Positions 20,853 through 31,885 of a DNA stretch of 64,000 bases are shown one piece after another. Numbering within the stretch: position 1 is the stretch's first letter; every line of letters begins with the position of its first letter. Made by a program: the position numbers and the translations under genes. Source of the stretch: Meconema thalassinum (lineage: Eukaryota; Arthropoda; Insecta; Orthoptera; Tettigoniidae); the NCBI GenBank assembly GCA_946902985.2, contig OX336388.2, forward strand, positions 371,925,387 through 371,989,386, read 5' to 3'. The notes beneath the pieces were generated by a model that did no database searches, was not told where the DNA came from, and worked only from the letters and a program-made list of their open reading frames with translations.

Positions 20853-21544
20853 CATCATTCCCCCTTATCCAGCTCCTGCCGGGTCGGGGGTATTTATGGC
20901 ACTTCTCCACTTTCCTCTTTCCTTCCACCATTCTTCTTCCACGATCTTGTCCCAGTCCAGATTTCTTTTTCTTATGCTGTTCTTCACTGAATCAATCCAC
21001 CTTGTTCTAGGTCTTCCTCTTGCTCTCTTACCCTTGCACTTCGCCTCCAGCATCTGTCTTGGTATTCTATTTTCTTCCATCCTCTTTACATGTCCAAACC
21101 ACCTTAGTTTATTCTTCTCAATTCTCTCATTTAGTTTTCCCATCCCAACTTCCTTCCTAACATCTTCATTTCTCACTCTGTCTTTCCTTGTCTTTCCTAT
21201 CATACTTCTTAGGAATTACATTTCACTGGCTTGGATCCTACTCTCTTGCCTGCTTGTCAGGGTCCAAGTCTCAGCTGCATACCGTAATATGGGTACATAG
21301 TACACTTTATACATTACCTCCTTGCTTTTCCTTGGTACTTCCTTATCCCAAACAAGTTTTCTTACACTTTGATAGAATGCATTGCTCCGCTGTACCCTCC
21401 TGCCACTCTCCATGTCCAACCTAACAGTTTGCATTAATTCACTTCCTAGGTATTTGAACGTGTCCACAATTTCCAAACTTGGACTTCCAATTTTCACAGT
21501 GCCCTTTCCTTGTCTTTCCCCTCTCGTCATCACCATTGTCTTGC
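20853..21544 (-). mobile_element. 5'-truncated LINE insertion with perfect 17-bp TSD
   Basis: TTTTCTTTTTATGACTT lies at 20836-20852 and again at 21545-21561. The 692-bp insert carries a LINE C-terminus on the minus strand and ends in a GAATGATGA-type tail. The perfect direct repeat points to a fairly recent insertion. Confidence 0.85.
20865..21536 (-). pseudogene. LINE reverse transcriptase thumb and C-terminus
   Basis: On the minus strand the frame 21536-21216 has VDTFKYLGSELMQ, YYVPILRYAAETWTLTSRQ and ends at a stop after ASEM. The frame 21203-20865 continues with RWFGHVKRMEENRIPRQML, GKRARGRPRTRWID and WWKERGKWRSA. This is the region after RT motif C in many insect LINEs: 'KYLGS', 'YGAETW', 'RW-GHV-RM', 'GRPR-x-W'. 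One stop or frame change near 21210 separates the parts. The protein is truncated at its N-terminal side by the insertion. Confidence 0.8.
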
Positions 21545-21561
21545 TTTTCTTTTTATGACTT

Positions 21562-21777
21562 AATGCACTAAAAGTGTTTGCATGACAATTTCCTTCAAAT
21601 GTTTATCCTACAATTTGACTTAAGAAACTGACGGCATTATTTTTTTCTCTTTCTTTAATTTCCAATGGTTGAGGAGACTTACTAATTCAGAATGTCACAC
21701 GTTTTGTATGTTCTTGATTACGTTATTCTAGTTCTTGCGTATTTAGTGCAGAAGGATTCAAAGCCTTTTATTAATGA
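21562..21777. other. No recognisable feature
   Basis: Short AT-rich stretch between a LINE and a Helitron. Confidence 0.4.
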
Positions 21778-22338
21778 CTAGCAGTAGTGCCCGGCTTCGC
21801 CCGGTGGATTTATTTGTTTTACAGAGCTGGAGCACTCAAGGATAAGGATCGGAATAAATGGAAGTAAATTTGAAAGCACCAACGCTTATTGCAGCTGATA
21901 ACCTCAGTATACTGCACCAACACCATCGCCCTTATACAGAGGCATACTATTGTCATGATGATAACTGTTTTAAGGGGCCTAAGAAATCTTTTTGCACTAA
22001 TTACTCCCCTGGACTGCTATTTATAAGCAGCACGCAAATCTGCACCAGAACATTGGTAGGGGCGACGTGATGCGGCCCGCATTACATGGCAACAATCGAC
22101 TTCGGTATTATTAAAGCCGTTCTGGAGCACTTGTTCTTCCGACTTACTGAACAATAAGCAATCTTTAAGGTTACCTGAGAGGTGTAGCATAATGCTACAT
22201 AGCCTAAACTATTCCTCTTGAATCAGGCTATCATATACAAAAAGATTTTTTCCAATCCGACTGGTAGTTCCAGAGATTAGCGTGTTTAAACACATAAACA
22301 AACACACAAACTCTTCAGCTTTATTATATTAGTATAGA
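21778..22338 (-). mobile_element. Complete short Helitron
   Basis: On the minus strand it starts TCTATACTAATATAATAAAG after A, a Helitron start I recall from insects. It ends with a CCGG/CCGG hairpin in CCGGGCGAAGCCGGGC, a spacer, then CTAG before T. It is non-coding. It carries a fragment of a LINE tail (TTAGGCCCCTTAAAAC reversed, 21950-21985), which may be captured or inserted. Confidence 0.75.
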
Positions 22339-22434
22339 TGGTTCGTTCTTGAACTATTCAAAGATTCGTGGACCATGGATTGAAATCGCCTGATTTATGG
22401 GGCACATTCCAAAGTGAATGAAAAAAGAGAACAA

Positions 22435-22606
22435 GAACTGTACCGGTAGGGGTAGACCAAGGTTCGAATATGTTAAACAGATTGCCTCGGTTGTAGGGAG
22501 TGGTAGCTATGTAGGGATGAAACGATTAGCTCAGGACAGGGAAGCATGGAGTGCTGCATCAAACCGGGCAAAATACTGAAGATTCAAACAACAACAACAA
22601 CAACAA
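22435..22606 (+). mobile_element. LINE 3' end with (CAA)n tail
   Basis: The + strand reads GRPRFEYVKQIASVVGSGSY, MKRLAQDREAWSAASN and a stop, then (CAA)n at 22585-22605. This is a LINE C-terminus of the 'GRPR..Y..Q', 'LAQDRE-W' kind with its microsatellite tail. Confidence 0.7.
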
Positions 22607-22608
22607 CA

Positions 22609-22670
<62 letters not shown>

Positions 22671-22688
22671 CTGACTGACTGATTGATT
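22607..22688. repeat. (TTGA)n microsatellite
   Basis: About 19 units of TTGA/CTGA, next to a SINE C. Confidence 0.9.
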
Positions 22689-22689
22689 T

Positions 22690-22880
22690 CGGGGCGGAGT
22701 CTTGCACGTGTTCTAGCTAAATGCCTCTCACCAAGGCGGTCCGGGTTCGATTCCCGGTCAATGCATGTGAGATTTTCGATGTGAAATACCATGTCCTGTG
22801 GTTCGGATTCCACGTAAAAAGGAGGTCCCGTGGCTCATGATCTCGAGATTAACGGTCACGTTAAACTACAAGCTTCCTTT
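22690..22880 (+). mobile_element. SINE type C
   Basis: GCCTCTCACCAAGGCGGTCC, B box GGGTTCGATTCCCGG, CCATGTCCTGTGGTTCGG and the end AACGGTCACGTTAAACTA. The head start is degraded. Confidence 0.8.
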
Positions 22881-23580
22881 TCCGCTTCTTGCACATGTTG
22901 GTTAGCAGTCCAATGTACTTGAATGTGTGTGCAGAATATGTCTGATAATTATTATGATATTATGGTGTTTTTGTGGTAACCTATCTGTAGTAGAGCGTGT
23001 GTCTGCAATTGAAGCGAGGATTGGGAAAGAGGCGGCCGTGGCCTTAAATTAAGAACCATCCCGACATTTGCCTGGAGTAGAAGTGGGAACATTATACATA
23101 GTAAATATGTTTGCCTGGCTACTTTCCACCGACATCCGATCAGTCACGCCACAACATGTGGACACATTTCTGCAAAACAGAAGACAATCTTTGTGATAAT
23201 ACATGACTGACCTTCATTGAACAGGATGTTGAGCAACTTTTAGCGGTATCTGTTTCAAACGTGTTTCTCTTCAACTGCAAGAACTGGGTGAAGTTGGGGG
23301 AGGATAGTGAATTGCTATGAAATGTGAAGTGCTGAATATGTGCATGTTTTGTCTGGACTTAATAATGTATGAGAGTGAAATGTTTTTATTTTTGATGTAT
23401 GGTAATGGTACTACAACAGTAACAAGGCCATCATTAATATCTGTATTATATTCCGCTATTAAGTGCGTCATTTATTTATTAGCTATTTAATTCAATTAGA
23501 CCTAATTAGTATTACTGTTATTATTATTTACTTACTCTTTTCAAGGGTTTTATATCGTAATTTTAAGAAAATAATTTCGA
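22881..23580. other. Mostly unrecognised; SINE-tail traces
   Basis: 22900-22960 resembles the reversed SINE tail (TGTACTTGAATGTGTGTGCAG, TGTCTGATAATTATTAT). A SINE core trace (GAGGCGGCCGTGGCC) lies at 23025. The remainder to 23580 shows nothing. Confidence 0.4.
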
Positions 23581-23582
23581 AG

Positions 23583-23795
23583 TGGGAAACAAAATCTCCA
23601 TCCCTAAAATGGCTGAGATGGGAATCGAACCCACCCCTTCTAATTATGCCTCACGAGGCTGAGTGTACTCTATCCCAACGCTCAGACTAGAATTAAATTG
23701 CTTGAGAGAGCGGGGAATCGACCACGTACCTCAAGTGTCTCAGCCAAGATTACTGGCCCCTATACCACTACAGAGGTCGAATTAAATAGTGATAC
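23583..23795 (-). mobile_element. SINE type E
   Basis: On the minus strand: head with GTAGTGGTATAGGGGCCAG, B box GTCGATTCCCCGC, ACACTCAGCCTCGTGAGGC, a second B-box-like GTGGGTTCGATTCCCATC and the start of the core. Confidence 0.7.
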
Positions 23796-24088
23796 ACTTG
23801 CATTCGATGATGTAGATTGTAGATACTAGTGATGCTACGACCATATTAATATTTCGCTGTGTTCTGGGTTGGTGTGGACTGACATGTAGTTTGAACTTCT
23901 GAGTCGTTAATTTCTGACCACACGTCAATAATAACACACAAAAAAATACATTATGATGTTACACAACACTTAAAAGCCATCTGTAACTAGTATTTTATTT
24001 TAATGATAGCATGAAATACAGACTACAAAATGTTCTTTTGTACTGGAACTGGCTTTCAAATCCACCTTCTTCAGTGATAAAATTTAAA

Positions 24089-25283
24089 CAAGTAGTCCCG
24101 TGAAGAACTATAGAGCCTATTTTCATATATCCTACTTAGGCCTATGTTAATTGCATCTATCAACATACAAAATGTCAGTGTGATTGCTGTAATAGATTCG
24201 TAGATATTTAAAACCGTCTAATATTTCGGATGGTTGCAATGTTGGATTTCTATATAGGTCTTAGAGTTATGTACTATTACATGAAGATTATTGTGTAGGT
24301 GTAGTATTCAAATTTCAATCGCATGATTAGGACACAAGAAGTAAAAACGAGATTTTAAAATTTCGCACAGCTGCCATCTTGTGGTTATGAAAACAAGATT
24401 GAAATAAATTAGATGCCAGTGTATTAACATTTGTATAAGCATTTTCCGTACCACGTTTCATTGCACTCAGATGGTTAAATCGCGAGAAAAATCCATTTAA
24501 ATATTTATATTTCGCGTCGCCGCCATGTTGAAATTGTACCCACCAGGTTATTGAAAGTCCCATAGATGAACTAATGTTCGTAGCCTCTATGATCATTAAA
24601 AAAAACAGTTTGATTGCCGTAATAGATTCGTAGATATTGAGAACCATCTGAATATTTCGGTTGGTCGCCATGTTGGATTTTTGTAGGCCATAGAGTTATG
24701 TACTATTAGATGACGATTTTTGCGTAGGTTCATTATTCAAACGTTCACTTCGAACGCATGATTAATACACAAGAAATAGAAACTTAATTTTAAAATTGCG
24801 CTCAGCCGCCATCTTGAGGTTATGTGAACAATTGAACAAAATTAGATGCCAGTGAATTACAATGTGTACAATGTGTACCATTTTTCACTGCACTCAGAAG
24901 GTTAGATCGAGAGAAAAGTCTATTAAATTGTGTCAACTTCGCTCGGCCGCCATGTTCGTTTTGTAGTTACCAGGTTTTTGAAAGTTTCATAGGTGAACTT
25001 CTAGTAGTGCCCTTTATCACCGTACAAAATTTCATGGTGATATCGGTAATAGTTTCGGAGATATAGAATTTTGGTGAAATATTTCGTACAGCCGCCATGT
25101 TGGATTGGTGAGACATATGAAAATTTGAAGAGCACGGTTGGGGTCGACCAAAATGTTGCTATAATTCTACCAATTTTCATTGAAATCGCTCCAGCCGTTT
25201 AGAACATACGCACACACACACGCGCGCGGGGTCAAAAGGTGATCTCATAAGCCTTTTTTTTCCAGAAATGAAAAATAGGCTAA
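24089..25283 (+). mobile_element. Helentron-like element
   Basis: Starts CAAGTAGTCCCGTGAAGAAC with AGCCTATTTTC just inside, and ends CAGAAATGAAAAATAGGCTAA. Internal diverged repeats each carry a GCCGCCATSTTG-like word (near 24370, 24520, 24670, 24810, 24950 and 25095), and an (AC)n run lies near the 3' end (25205-25222). It has the same layout as 14271-16394 and 38401-39848. Confidence 0.55.
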
Positions 25284-25521
25284 AAATACATTCTGTGTAG
25301 CAGGAGTAAACAGTATGGTCGCAAATCATTAAGTTTAATCTCTGGGTGCCTTGTTGTTGCTGCTTTATTTTAAAGGTTAGGGTCGTCTTTGTTATTTGTT
25401 CTGTGTACGTGGGTGTATATGGAATATTTCTGATATTTAGATGTAGACAATATTTGCAAACTCGGCTAATGCGTAATGTTACCAATTACTATAAAATGTC
25501 ACAAGTTAGAAGTCATGTAAA

Positions 25522-25935
25522 GACCGCCTCGTTGCGTAGTGGCTAATACTCTTGGCTATCAACGTGGCACCCCGGGTTTGATTCCGGGCTCTGCCAAGAA
25601 AATTAATTCTGGTTTGAAGGCTAGAACGGGGTACACTCAGCCTCGTGAGGCAAAACTGTGAAGAAGTGGGTTCGATTCCCACCTCTACCATCTTGGAAAT
25701 GGTTTTATGTGGTTTCCCACTACTACTCCAGACAAATGTCGGGATGGTTCCTAACTTTATGCGACGGCAGCCACCTTCCCAACTCTTCCCTAATACAGCC
25801 ATCACAATAACACAGGTTATTAGGCATCCCCACACACACACACACACACGCGTGCGCACGCGCACACTCGCATTCAAGTACACGGGGCTAAATGATCTCG
25901 TTGTCCAAAATCGTCAAATGAAACAACGACAGTAA
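25522..25935 (+). mobile_element. SINE type E, long copy with core and tail
   Basis: GACCGCCTCGTTGCGTAGTG head, GGGTTTGATTCCGGG B box, AGCCTCGTGAGGCAAAACTG, second B box GTGGGTTCGATTCCCACC, core (TGTGGTTTCCCA, CAAATGTCGGGATGG) and the shared tail (CACAGGTTATTAGGC ... AATGAAACAACGACAG). An (AC)n run interrupts the tail at 25830-25868. Confidence 0.8.
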
Positions 25936-26509
25936 AGAAACTTTACGTTTTCTACGCGTTGTATGGCAAATGAATGTATAATAGGAGGTTGGATTGGTTC
26001 AATTCCCCCAGAGTGAGGCTCTTGCATTGCACTTCGCTTGGGTTAACCCCTTCAAATAGGCTACCCCAAATGTGGGTATCTAGGGCAATGACAACGATGG
26101 GGAATTCATAATATCGACCATTGCTTTGGCGTCCTTTACATTGAAAATTAGAGAAGAATTGAGTTGCCATTTTACTTTGTGTTCATAATTGAATTCCTGA
26201 TAAGAAGCGATAACTAAACTATAAAGAAAAGGCCTTGGTGTGTGTGATAAGTGAATGAAAATACAACAAACAATTCTTAGTAATAATCCACAAACTACGT
26301 ACGTTAGTGCAGGGAATTTAAAACGGACCAATATTATGGACCGTTGTAACCTTACTACAAATCAACACAACACCAAAGCATTACAAGTGATGAACAGACA
26401 AACGCAGTTTTACTCCAATAATACACTTACCTAACGTTCGCTAGTTCCTGTTCTTGGCATGAAACAGATCCATAATTAGCTTTCGTTCGCCTTCAGTTTG
26501 AAACTTGTG
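25936..26509. other. No recognisable feature
   Basis: No motif, SINE box or tandem repeat recognised. Confidence 0.4.
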
Positions 26510-26680
26510 TATGCAGTTAAACATTGAAATTCTCAGTATGCGTAGAATCATGTTGGCAACACTGTCATGTATGGGTTGCTCAAAATTCATCTGAAATATT
26601 ATGATGTACAGTATATACAGTATGTGCCAATTTTGAAAGAAATCCTTTTGTTAGTATGGAAATTGCATGCAGTTAAACGT
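26510..26680 (+). mobile_element. Fragment of Helentron-like internal repeat
   Basis: CAGTTAAACATTGAAATTCTC, GTAGAATCATGTTGGCAACA, GAAAGAAATCCTTTTGTTAGT: parallel to 38680-38825 inside the 38401-39848 element. Followed by (TAA)n at 26683-26719. Confidence 0.55.
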
Positions 26681-26681
26681 A

Positions 26682-26719
<38 letters not shown>

Positions 26720-26721
26720 GA

Positions 26722-26955
26722 AGTCTCCGAGGCTTAGGCAGCAGCACGCCGGCCTCTCACCGCTGGGTCCGTGGTTCAAATCCCGGTCACTCTATGTGAG
26801 ATTTGTGCAGCACAAAGCGAATGCAGATAGGTTTTTCTCCGGGTACTCCGGTTTTCCCTTTTACAAATTTCATTCCAGCAACACACTGCATTATCATTTC
26901 ATATCATCTGTCATCCATTTAATCATTTGCCCCAGGGGAGTGCGACAGGCTTCTG
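26722..26955 (+). mobile_element. SINE type F
   Basis: GAGGCTTAGGCAGCAGCACG head, GGTTCAAATCCCGGTCACTC B box, CTCCGGGTACTCCGGTTTTCCC and GGGGAGTGCGACAGGCTTC. Same family as the copy at the window end (63665-64000). Confidence 0.75.
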
Positions 26956-27050
26956 AGTGTACCTCGTTCCAGCCCTTAGACTGGAATTGAATCTCTTGGC
27001 AGAGCCGGGAATCAAACCCGAACCACCGGGATGACTACCATGAAAGTTCC
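26956..27050 (-). mobile_element. SINE type E fragment abutting SINE F
   Basis: On the minus strand: CGGTGGTTCGGGTTTGATTC, CCGGCTCTGCCAAGAG, GGCTGGAACGAGGTACACTC. It is the head part of SINE E fused in opposite orientation to SINE F. Confidence 0.65.
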
Positions 27051-27071
27051 TCATTTCTCTACTAGAAAGCG

Positions 27072-27228
27072 CTATAGTGTCAAGGAGATTAGATGTGTTT
27101 CGCAGTTAAGAAGGGAGTTGAAGTATTGGGCTAGTATTTTACAGTTTTCTTTCGCGTTAGTTTCCAACGTGCCATCGGGTTTTTTGAAGCACATGCTGGG
27201 CGCCTGATATCCCTTTAAGTTTTCTCTT
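27072..27228 (-). pseudogene. LINE linker fragment before reverse transcriptase
   Basis: On the minus strand the frame reads SRENLKGYQAPSMCFKKPDG, TNAKENCKILAQYFNSLLNC. The pattern 'K-x-x-DG-x-L-x-T-x-x-KE...YF-x-x-LLN' is the stretch between endonuclease and RT in many LINEs. It is cut at 27072 and meets the ATT microsatellite at 27229. Confidence 0.6.
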
Positions 27229-27336
<108 letters not shown>

Positions 27337-27339
27337 GCC

Positions 27340-27720
27340 TGTGCTGTCAACCATCTTCGTTGTAACATGTCAAAAAGTCAAGTGCACTGCCCTGATGCTG
27401 TTTTTGTGTTGCTCTGCAAGAGTTTTTGGCACCCAACGAGCACACAGTTTTCGAAATGTGAGTATAAACCTACGGTTTTACTTGACGCGTCCTTCATTGA
27501 ACTGTCGAACCCACCTTCATACCATTGAATCACTCATCGCATTTTTTCCGTGGACCTCGGAAATCTGGTGATGAATGTCGACTGGTTTAGTGTTCTTCGC
27601 ATTCAGAAAACGATTGACAGGTTTAATGGTGGGATTTTCAATCAACTTCGTCGTTCTAACCAAGCACTTTAAATCGTAATCAACAGACAGCGATCTCAAA
27701 ATGGTGCCATCACCTTATCG
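27340..27720 (-). pseudogene. mariner-family transposase relic (internally deleted)
   Basis: On the minus strand one frame (27699-27517) reads NRFLNAKNTKPVDIHHQIS and VHGKNAMSDSMV, the DNA-binding helix-turn-helix start of mariner transposases related to SETMAR. After a stop, RRWVRQFNEGRVK continues in the same region. A jump then leads to ARWVPKTLAEQHKNSIR, the segment before the first catalytic Asp. The part between these blocks and everything after is missing. The catalytic Asp triad is absent, so it is dead. The (ATT)n run and a LINE fragment follow where the catalytic domain should be. Confidence 0.75.
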
Positions 27721-27879
27721 ACACAGAGCAATTACCGCGCATGCGCCGAACTGCGATTGCAGCAATGACGGGGCAACAGTATAAAAACGGAACTTACGTT
27801 CTGGGCTTGCGTAGTATATTGGTGTTAAGCAAATTTTGGTAGACTGTCAGTAATCATGTAGAGATTATAACAAAATTAC
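27721..27879. other. No recognisable feature
   Basis: It may hold the mariner left end (TTACGTTCTGGGCTTGCGTA at about 27793), but no partner TIR was seen. Confidence 0.3.
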
Positions 27880-28265
27880 ACACACGGCGCTAAATGACCA
27901 CGATGTCCAAGCCCCTCAATGAAACAACACCGGGTGAGTTAGCCGTGGTCGTTACGGCGTGGCGGCAGGCATTCGTTCACATCCGGAAGGCGAGGTGGTT
28001 CGAATCCCCCCGTCAGCAATCTTGAAGATGGTCTTCTGTGGTTTCCCATCTTCCTTCCAGGCAAATGCCGGGGTTGGTCCCTAACTATAGGCACATCCGC
28101 TACCTTCCCATTCCTCGTCCTTACATTCACACTTTCCTTCCCAGATAACACTCCACACGCGACGGTACTTGTTTCTCACCACATGGGTGTCCACATAGAA
28201 GCAGCAACAAATTCTGGCGAGCCGAACATGTCCTCGGACACTACCGGCACTAAAAGCCATACCCT
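27880..28265 (+). mobile_element. SINE tail followed by another modular SINE (type K)
   Basis: 27880-27925 is the shared tail (GGCGCTAAATGACCACGATG, AAGCCCCTCAATGAAACAAC). At 27929 a new tRNA-like head begins: GGTTCGAATCCCCCCGTCAG B box, then the core (TGTGGTTTCCCA, CCAGGCAAATGCCGGGG), ending near CCGAACATGTCCTCGGACAC. Confidence 0.65.
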
Positions 28266-28329
28266 AAAAGAAAAAAATGAAACTACAACAGAGATTATAA
28301 CACCAACGTATTTTTAAATGATATTTGTT

Positions 28330-28640
28330 AATTCATTTTAGGGGGTTGTCCCATCGGTCATCAGTCCCGAGCACTTAGAAAGATCAGTAGGAATTGTCTG
28401 ATAAAATGTTTTTCGTAGTGACTGTAGCAGGTGTGTGTTTAACTAAGTTATTTTAAGGTCAGAGGCAAGTGGCTTGGTACTAACGTAAGTGCCAATCCAG
28501 CATTTTCCTGGAGATAGAGTGGGATAAAACAGGGAAAGTCCACGCTCAGGATGGTCGCTGTCAACTCCGGGATTCGAACTAACGATTTGCAATCTCAATC
28601 GGGGTGTGCGATTTAACCCACGCGGCTACGCGCCTTACAA
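28330..28640 (-). mobile_element. Modular SINE type J
   Basis: On the minus strand: head with CGCGTAGCCGCGTGGGTTAA, B box AGTTCGAATCCCGGAG, and the core in diverged form (TTTTATCCCACTC, CCAGGAAAATGCTGG). The tail extends to about 28330. Confidence 0.55.
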
Positions 28641-28984
28641 TGAAGTTAGTTCAGAAAAGAACCCTAGTGTACGAACTCAATATTACTGTACGCTATATAA
28701 ACCTACAAGTCTTTGGATGTTTCAATTTGCTGTAGTGGTACTTCTTCCTTTTTTACGGTCTTTGTCTTTTGTTGAATGTTATATCTCTTCTAGTAAAAGC
28801 TGTTCCTCGTGTTTCAAGTAAGCATTATTCATAACTTCTGTATATTTATGGATCTCTACAAAGAAACACCCTAAACCAGATTAACGATAAACTGACGGAT
28901 TGTCAATAAATTTAAGATTTCAGCATTTAGGCCATGTGTTGTACAGAGGATATTAGCCAATTAAATAGAAGATAGAGAACTGAA

Positions 28985-29060
28985 ATGTCTGACTCATGTG
29001 GGACTCGAATCCGCGACCATCTCTAGCATAACTTGTACGATCTATCCGCACTGTAAATTA
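28985..29060 (-). mobile_element. tRNA-like SINE head fragment
   Basis: B box GGATTCGAGTCCCACATG and an A-box-like stretch on the minus strand. Too short to type. Confidence 0.35.
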
Positions 29061-29197
29061 TGCACACTCATATTATCCTGCTCATGTTTTGTTGTTTTAC
29101 TTCAAGTGGGGCTTGGGGCCGTGTCGTCGCAATACCCACGAGCCTTAAAACTCACGAGTCTCAAAATTCACGAATTGCAAGATGAGGGTTATTAAAA

Positions 29198-29671
29198 GGG
29201 TTAAGTCTCAAAACTCACGAGTCTCAAAACTCACGAGCTAAAAATAGTAACAAATAGTATCAAAACTCACGACAATAAACTAGTAGCTGAATGAACATTA
29301 TAATAATAGTCTCAAAACTCACGACTCCGGAGAGCACACTGCCCTTCAACCCATGTTTGTCCACCCAGTTTTAGAATGGGATTTCGTTTGTATTGTACAG
29401 ACGTCACAGTGACACAGGTTATCAGACAAATTCTATGCCCACCCAAGTACATGACCACGATGTCACAAAGCCCCTAAAAGAATCAACAACAACATCTTGA
29501 TGAGAGAAGTGACAATTACAAGAGGGGAAGCATTTCTGGCTGGCTCTAACAATGAACCTTTCCCCAATGAACTGGCTTGGCCATGGCTACCTATAACCTT
29601 AAAGGTGGCTATGGCTTGGTTCGTGAGTTTTGAGACTGGCCCAGGTACAGAAACTGGTTAGAACCTACTTT
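29198..29671 (+). mobile_element. Palindromic element, left arm
   Basis: It is the inverted counterpart of 29716-29998 plus 40920-40979 plus 48891-49016. It contains GGAGAGCACACTGCCCTTC, AGAATGGGATTTCGTTTG, the SINE tail module (29401-29495) and CCATGGCTACCTATAACC. The words CTCAAAACTCACGAG recur near 29205-29330 and, to the left, at 29140-29160. A 44-bp loop (29672-29715) separates the arms. No transposase is present. Confidence 0.8.
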
Positions 29672-29715
29672 TACTAACCCTCATCTTGAAATTCGTGAGT
29701 TTTGAGACGACACGA

Positions 29716-29998
29716 GTGAAAGTAGGTTCTAACCGGTTTCTGTACCTGGGCCAGTCTTAAAACTCATGAACCAAGCCATAGCCACATATATGGTTATAGG
29801 TAGCCATGGCCAAGCCAATTCATTGGGAAAAGGTTCATTGTTAGAGCCAGCCAGAACTGCTTGCCCTCTTGTAATTGGCCCCTCTCTCATCAAGATGTTG
29901 TTGTTGATTCTTTTAGGGGCTTTGCGACATCGTGGTCATGTACTTGGGTGTGAATAGAATTTGTCTGATAACCTGCGTCACTGTGACGTCTGTACAAT
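29716..29998 (+). mobile_element. Palindromic element, right arm part 1
   Basis: Inverted match to the left arm (GTAGGTTCTAACCGGTTTCTG, CAAGCCATAGCCAC, AAGATGTTGTTGTTGATTC). It ends CAAT at 29995-29998, where the Gypsy element is inserted. Confidence 0.8.
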
Positions 29999-31853
29999 TG
30001 CACCGCTTTGTGCTTTTACGTTAAACAAAATAGCAGAGGTATGAGGAATACAGTGAAAGCAAAAACAACAAAAACTAAACAGGATCACGTAGGTAACGAG
30101 GAAGGAATACTTCTTTCGATGCGTGCTGGGCCCAAGATTCCGAATCGAAGGAAAGATGACTTCCACAGAAAGTAAGCCAAAACAAATGTTTAAGATAAAA
30201 TCAAAAGGAAAAATTAAACTTAAGTAATAGAGCAAGGGTCCCAGAGACCGTGTTAGTCGTAACTTCGCTACAGTGCGAAGCCAAGACTAACAGTAAGTCG
30301 AATCGAAAGACAAACGAGGAACTCAAATACGAGAAATCATAAGACAGAAGCAAATATTGTACTTACTGAATAAAAATATATTAATAATAAAATAAACACA
30401 TGTGTACTGATTACAAATTAGAAATGAAAATACAACACGAGCAACTTAAATGTAAAATAAAAGGAATCTAGAAATAAATTCAAATCATAATAGCAACTAA
30501 TTGGAAACGCGATTCAATAATAAAACTTAAAAAAGATGAAGCAAAATTAAAGAAATTAAAGAAATTCGTGGGATAGATTACAAGAACGACTACTTACAGA
30601 GATGACATGATCTGGACTCCCAGCATAAAAACAGAACTACGGCGTTTATGATGTTGTGAAATCATGGGGTAGGGGTAAAAGAGTGGGAAGTGGAGGAGTG
30701 CGTATGTAGGGAAACGGGGGGTGGGGGATGACACTGAGTTACGTAATATAACGAAGTCAGAGGAAGCAACACAAAATTAACACATAAAAATAAACGAAAT
30801 GAAAATTACATTAAATTACTTGACATTACCGGGACAGGAAATAAAAGAAAAAAATCAATCAGCTAAGAAATATGCTTCGTAGGAAGATGTAGGCTTACAC
30901 AGAGGTAGAAATGTCGAATCACAACGACATACGATGAAACAAAGAAAGTAATGTGGCGCATGGACAGTGATTAGCACGATGACCATCGCTCACATACATT
31001 TCAATAAAACAGAGGGAGGATCTGGCTGAAGACGTGAGACTCAGCTCCGTAACTTCGCCGATTCCATCCACAAAAAACAAGGCTCTGATGCGACAATCCA
31101 CTGGAGGTCGTCATTAAAAGAACGCCGAACCAGGTGGTGACGCAATACAGAGCATAATTAAGCCTCGTTGAAAAATAGCAGATATTTCAGACCTGAAAGA
31201 TTTACGTAAAAATAAAACCGATTACATCAAAGGGAGGGATGACAAATAAACACAGAGGCTTCGCTAAACTAACGTAAACAAAGGCGAAGGGACTTGGGTT
31301 CATGGATCGAATTCACATCATCATAAGAAAGGGAAATTATAAGTGAATCAAAGGGGACACAAAATGAAAAAATATGGAGAAACAGAAATTTAGAATGACC
31401 TCAAGTTAGATAAATTCAATGACTGAATCGTACTTACATTTAGTTGCTTTCTGGGTGCGGGCAAAATCCCGACACGTACACACACGTCCGTCTACATGAC
31501 GGCCCAAAATTTGGAAGGAAGAAGCCTTCTCTTAAAGAACGCAGTAACGCGCCCGAGAAAAATAAGTCGTAGATACGACAAACATCCCCTCTCCGAATAC
31601 ATGGGTGGAGGGGGTCCAATAGCGGAGGCAAAGCCTGACAACAAGTAGTGCTTCAACCAATGGTAACATTGTGTTAGTAGGGATGAAAAGTTTCACCATC
31701 TGGTGAAACGTCTACGCATAATTACTAAGTTTGATCGCAGTAAGAGTGACAGAGAAACGTATGACACAATAATGCGACATGAAGGAAATGATAATAATAA
31801 TAATAATAATAATAACATGACAAAAAAATAATGAACCTGATAAAAACGGTTCA
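29999..31853 (-). repeat. Gypsy 3' LTR (1855 bp)
   Basis: Minus-strand LTR beginning TGAACC at 31853 and ending GGTGCA at 29999. The same sequence forms 37611-40919. A (TAA)n run at 31792-31813 differs in length from that in the other LTR. No real gene is inside; the 63-codon frame at 31440-31631, exactly repeated at 40501-40692, only shows LTR identity. Confidence 0.9.
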
Positions 31854-31885
31854 AAATTCTCCTGCTCTCCCAAAAAAAAAAGAAT
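31854..31885 (-). promoter_or_regulatory. Gypsy polypurine tract
   Basis: On the minus strand GGGAGAGCAGGAGAA lies directly before the 3' LTR start, the usual primer for plus-strand DNA synthesis. Confidence 0.6.

Noticed and set aside
20791..21424. 169- and 78-codon + strand frames rich in Phe, Leu and Ser
   Set aside because: They are antisense to a LINE reverse transcriptase C-terminus read on the minus strand.
31440..31631. 63-codon frame repeated at 40501-40692 as a conserved gene
   Set aside because: It is identical only because both copies lie in the two LTRs of one element.
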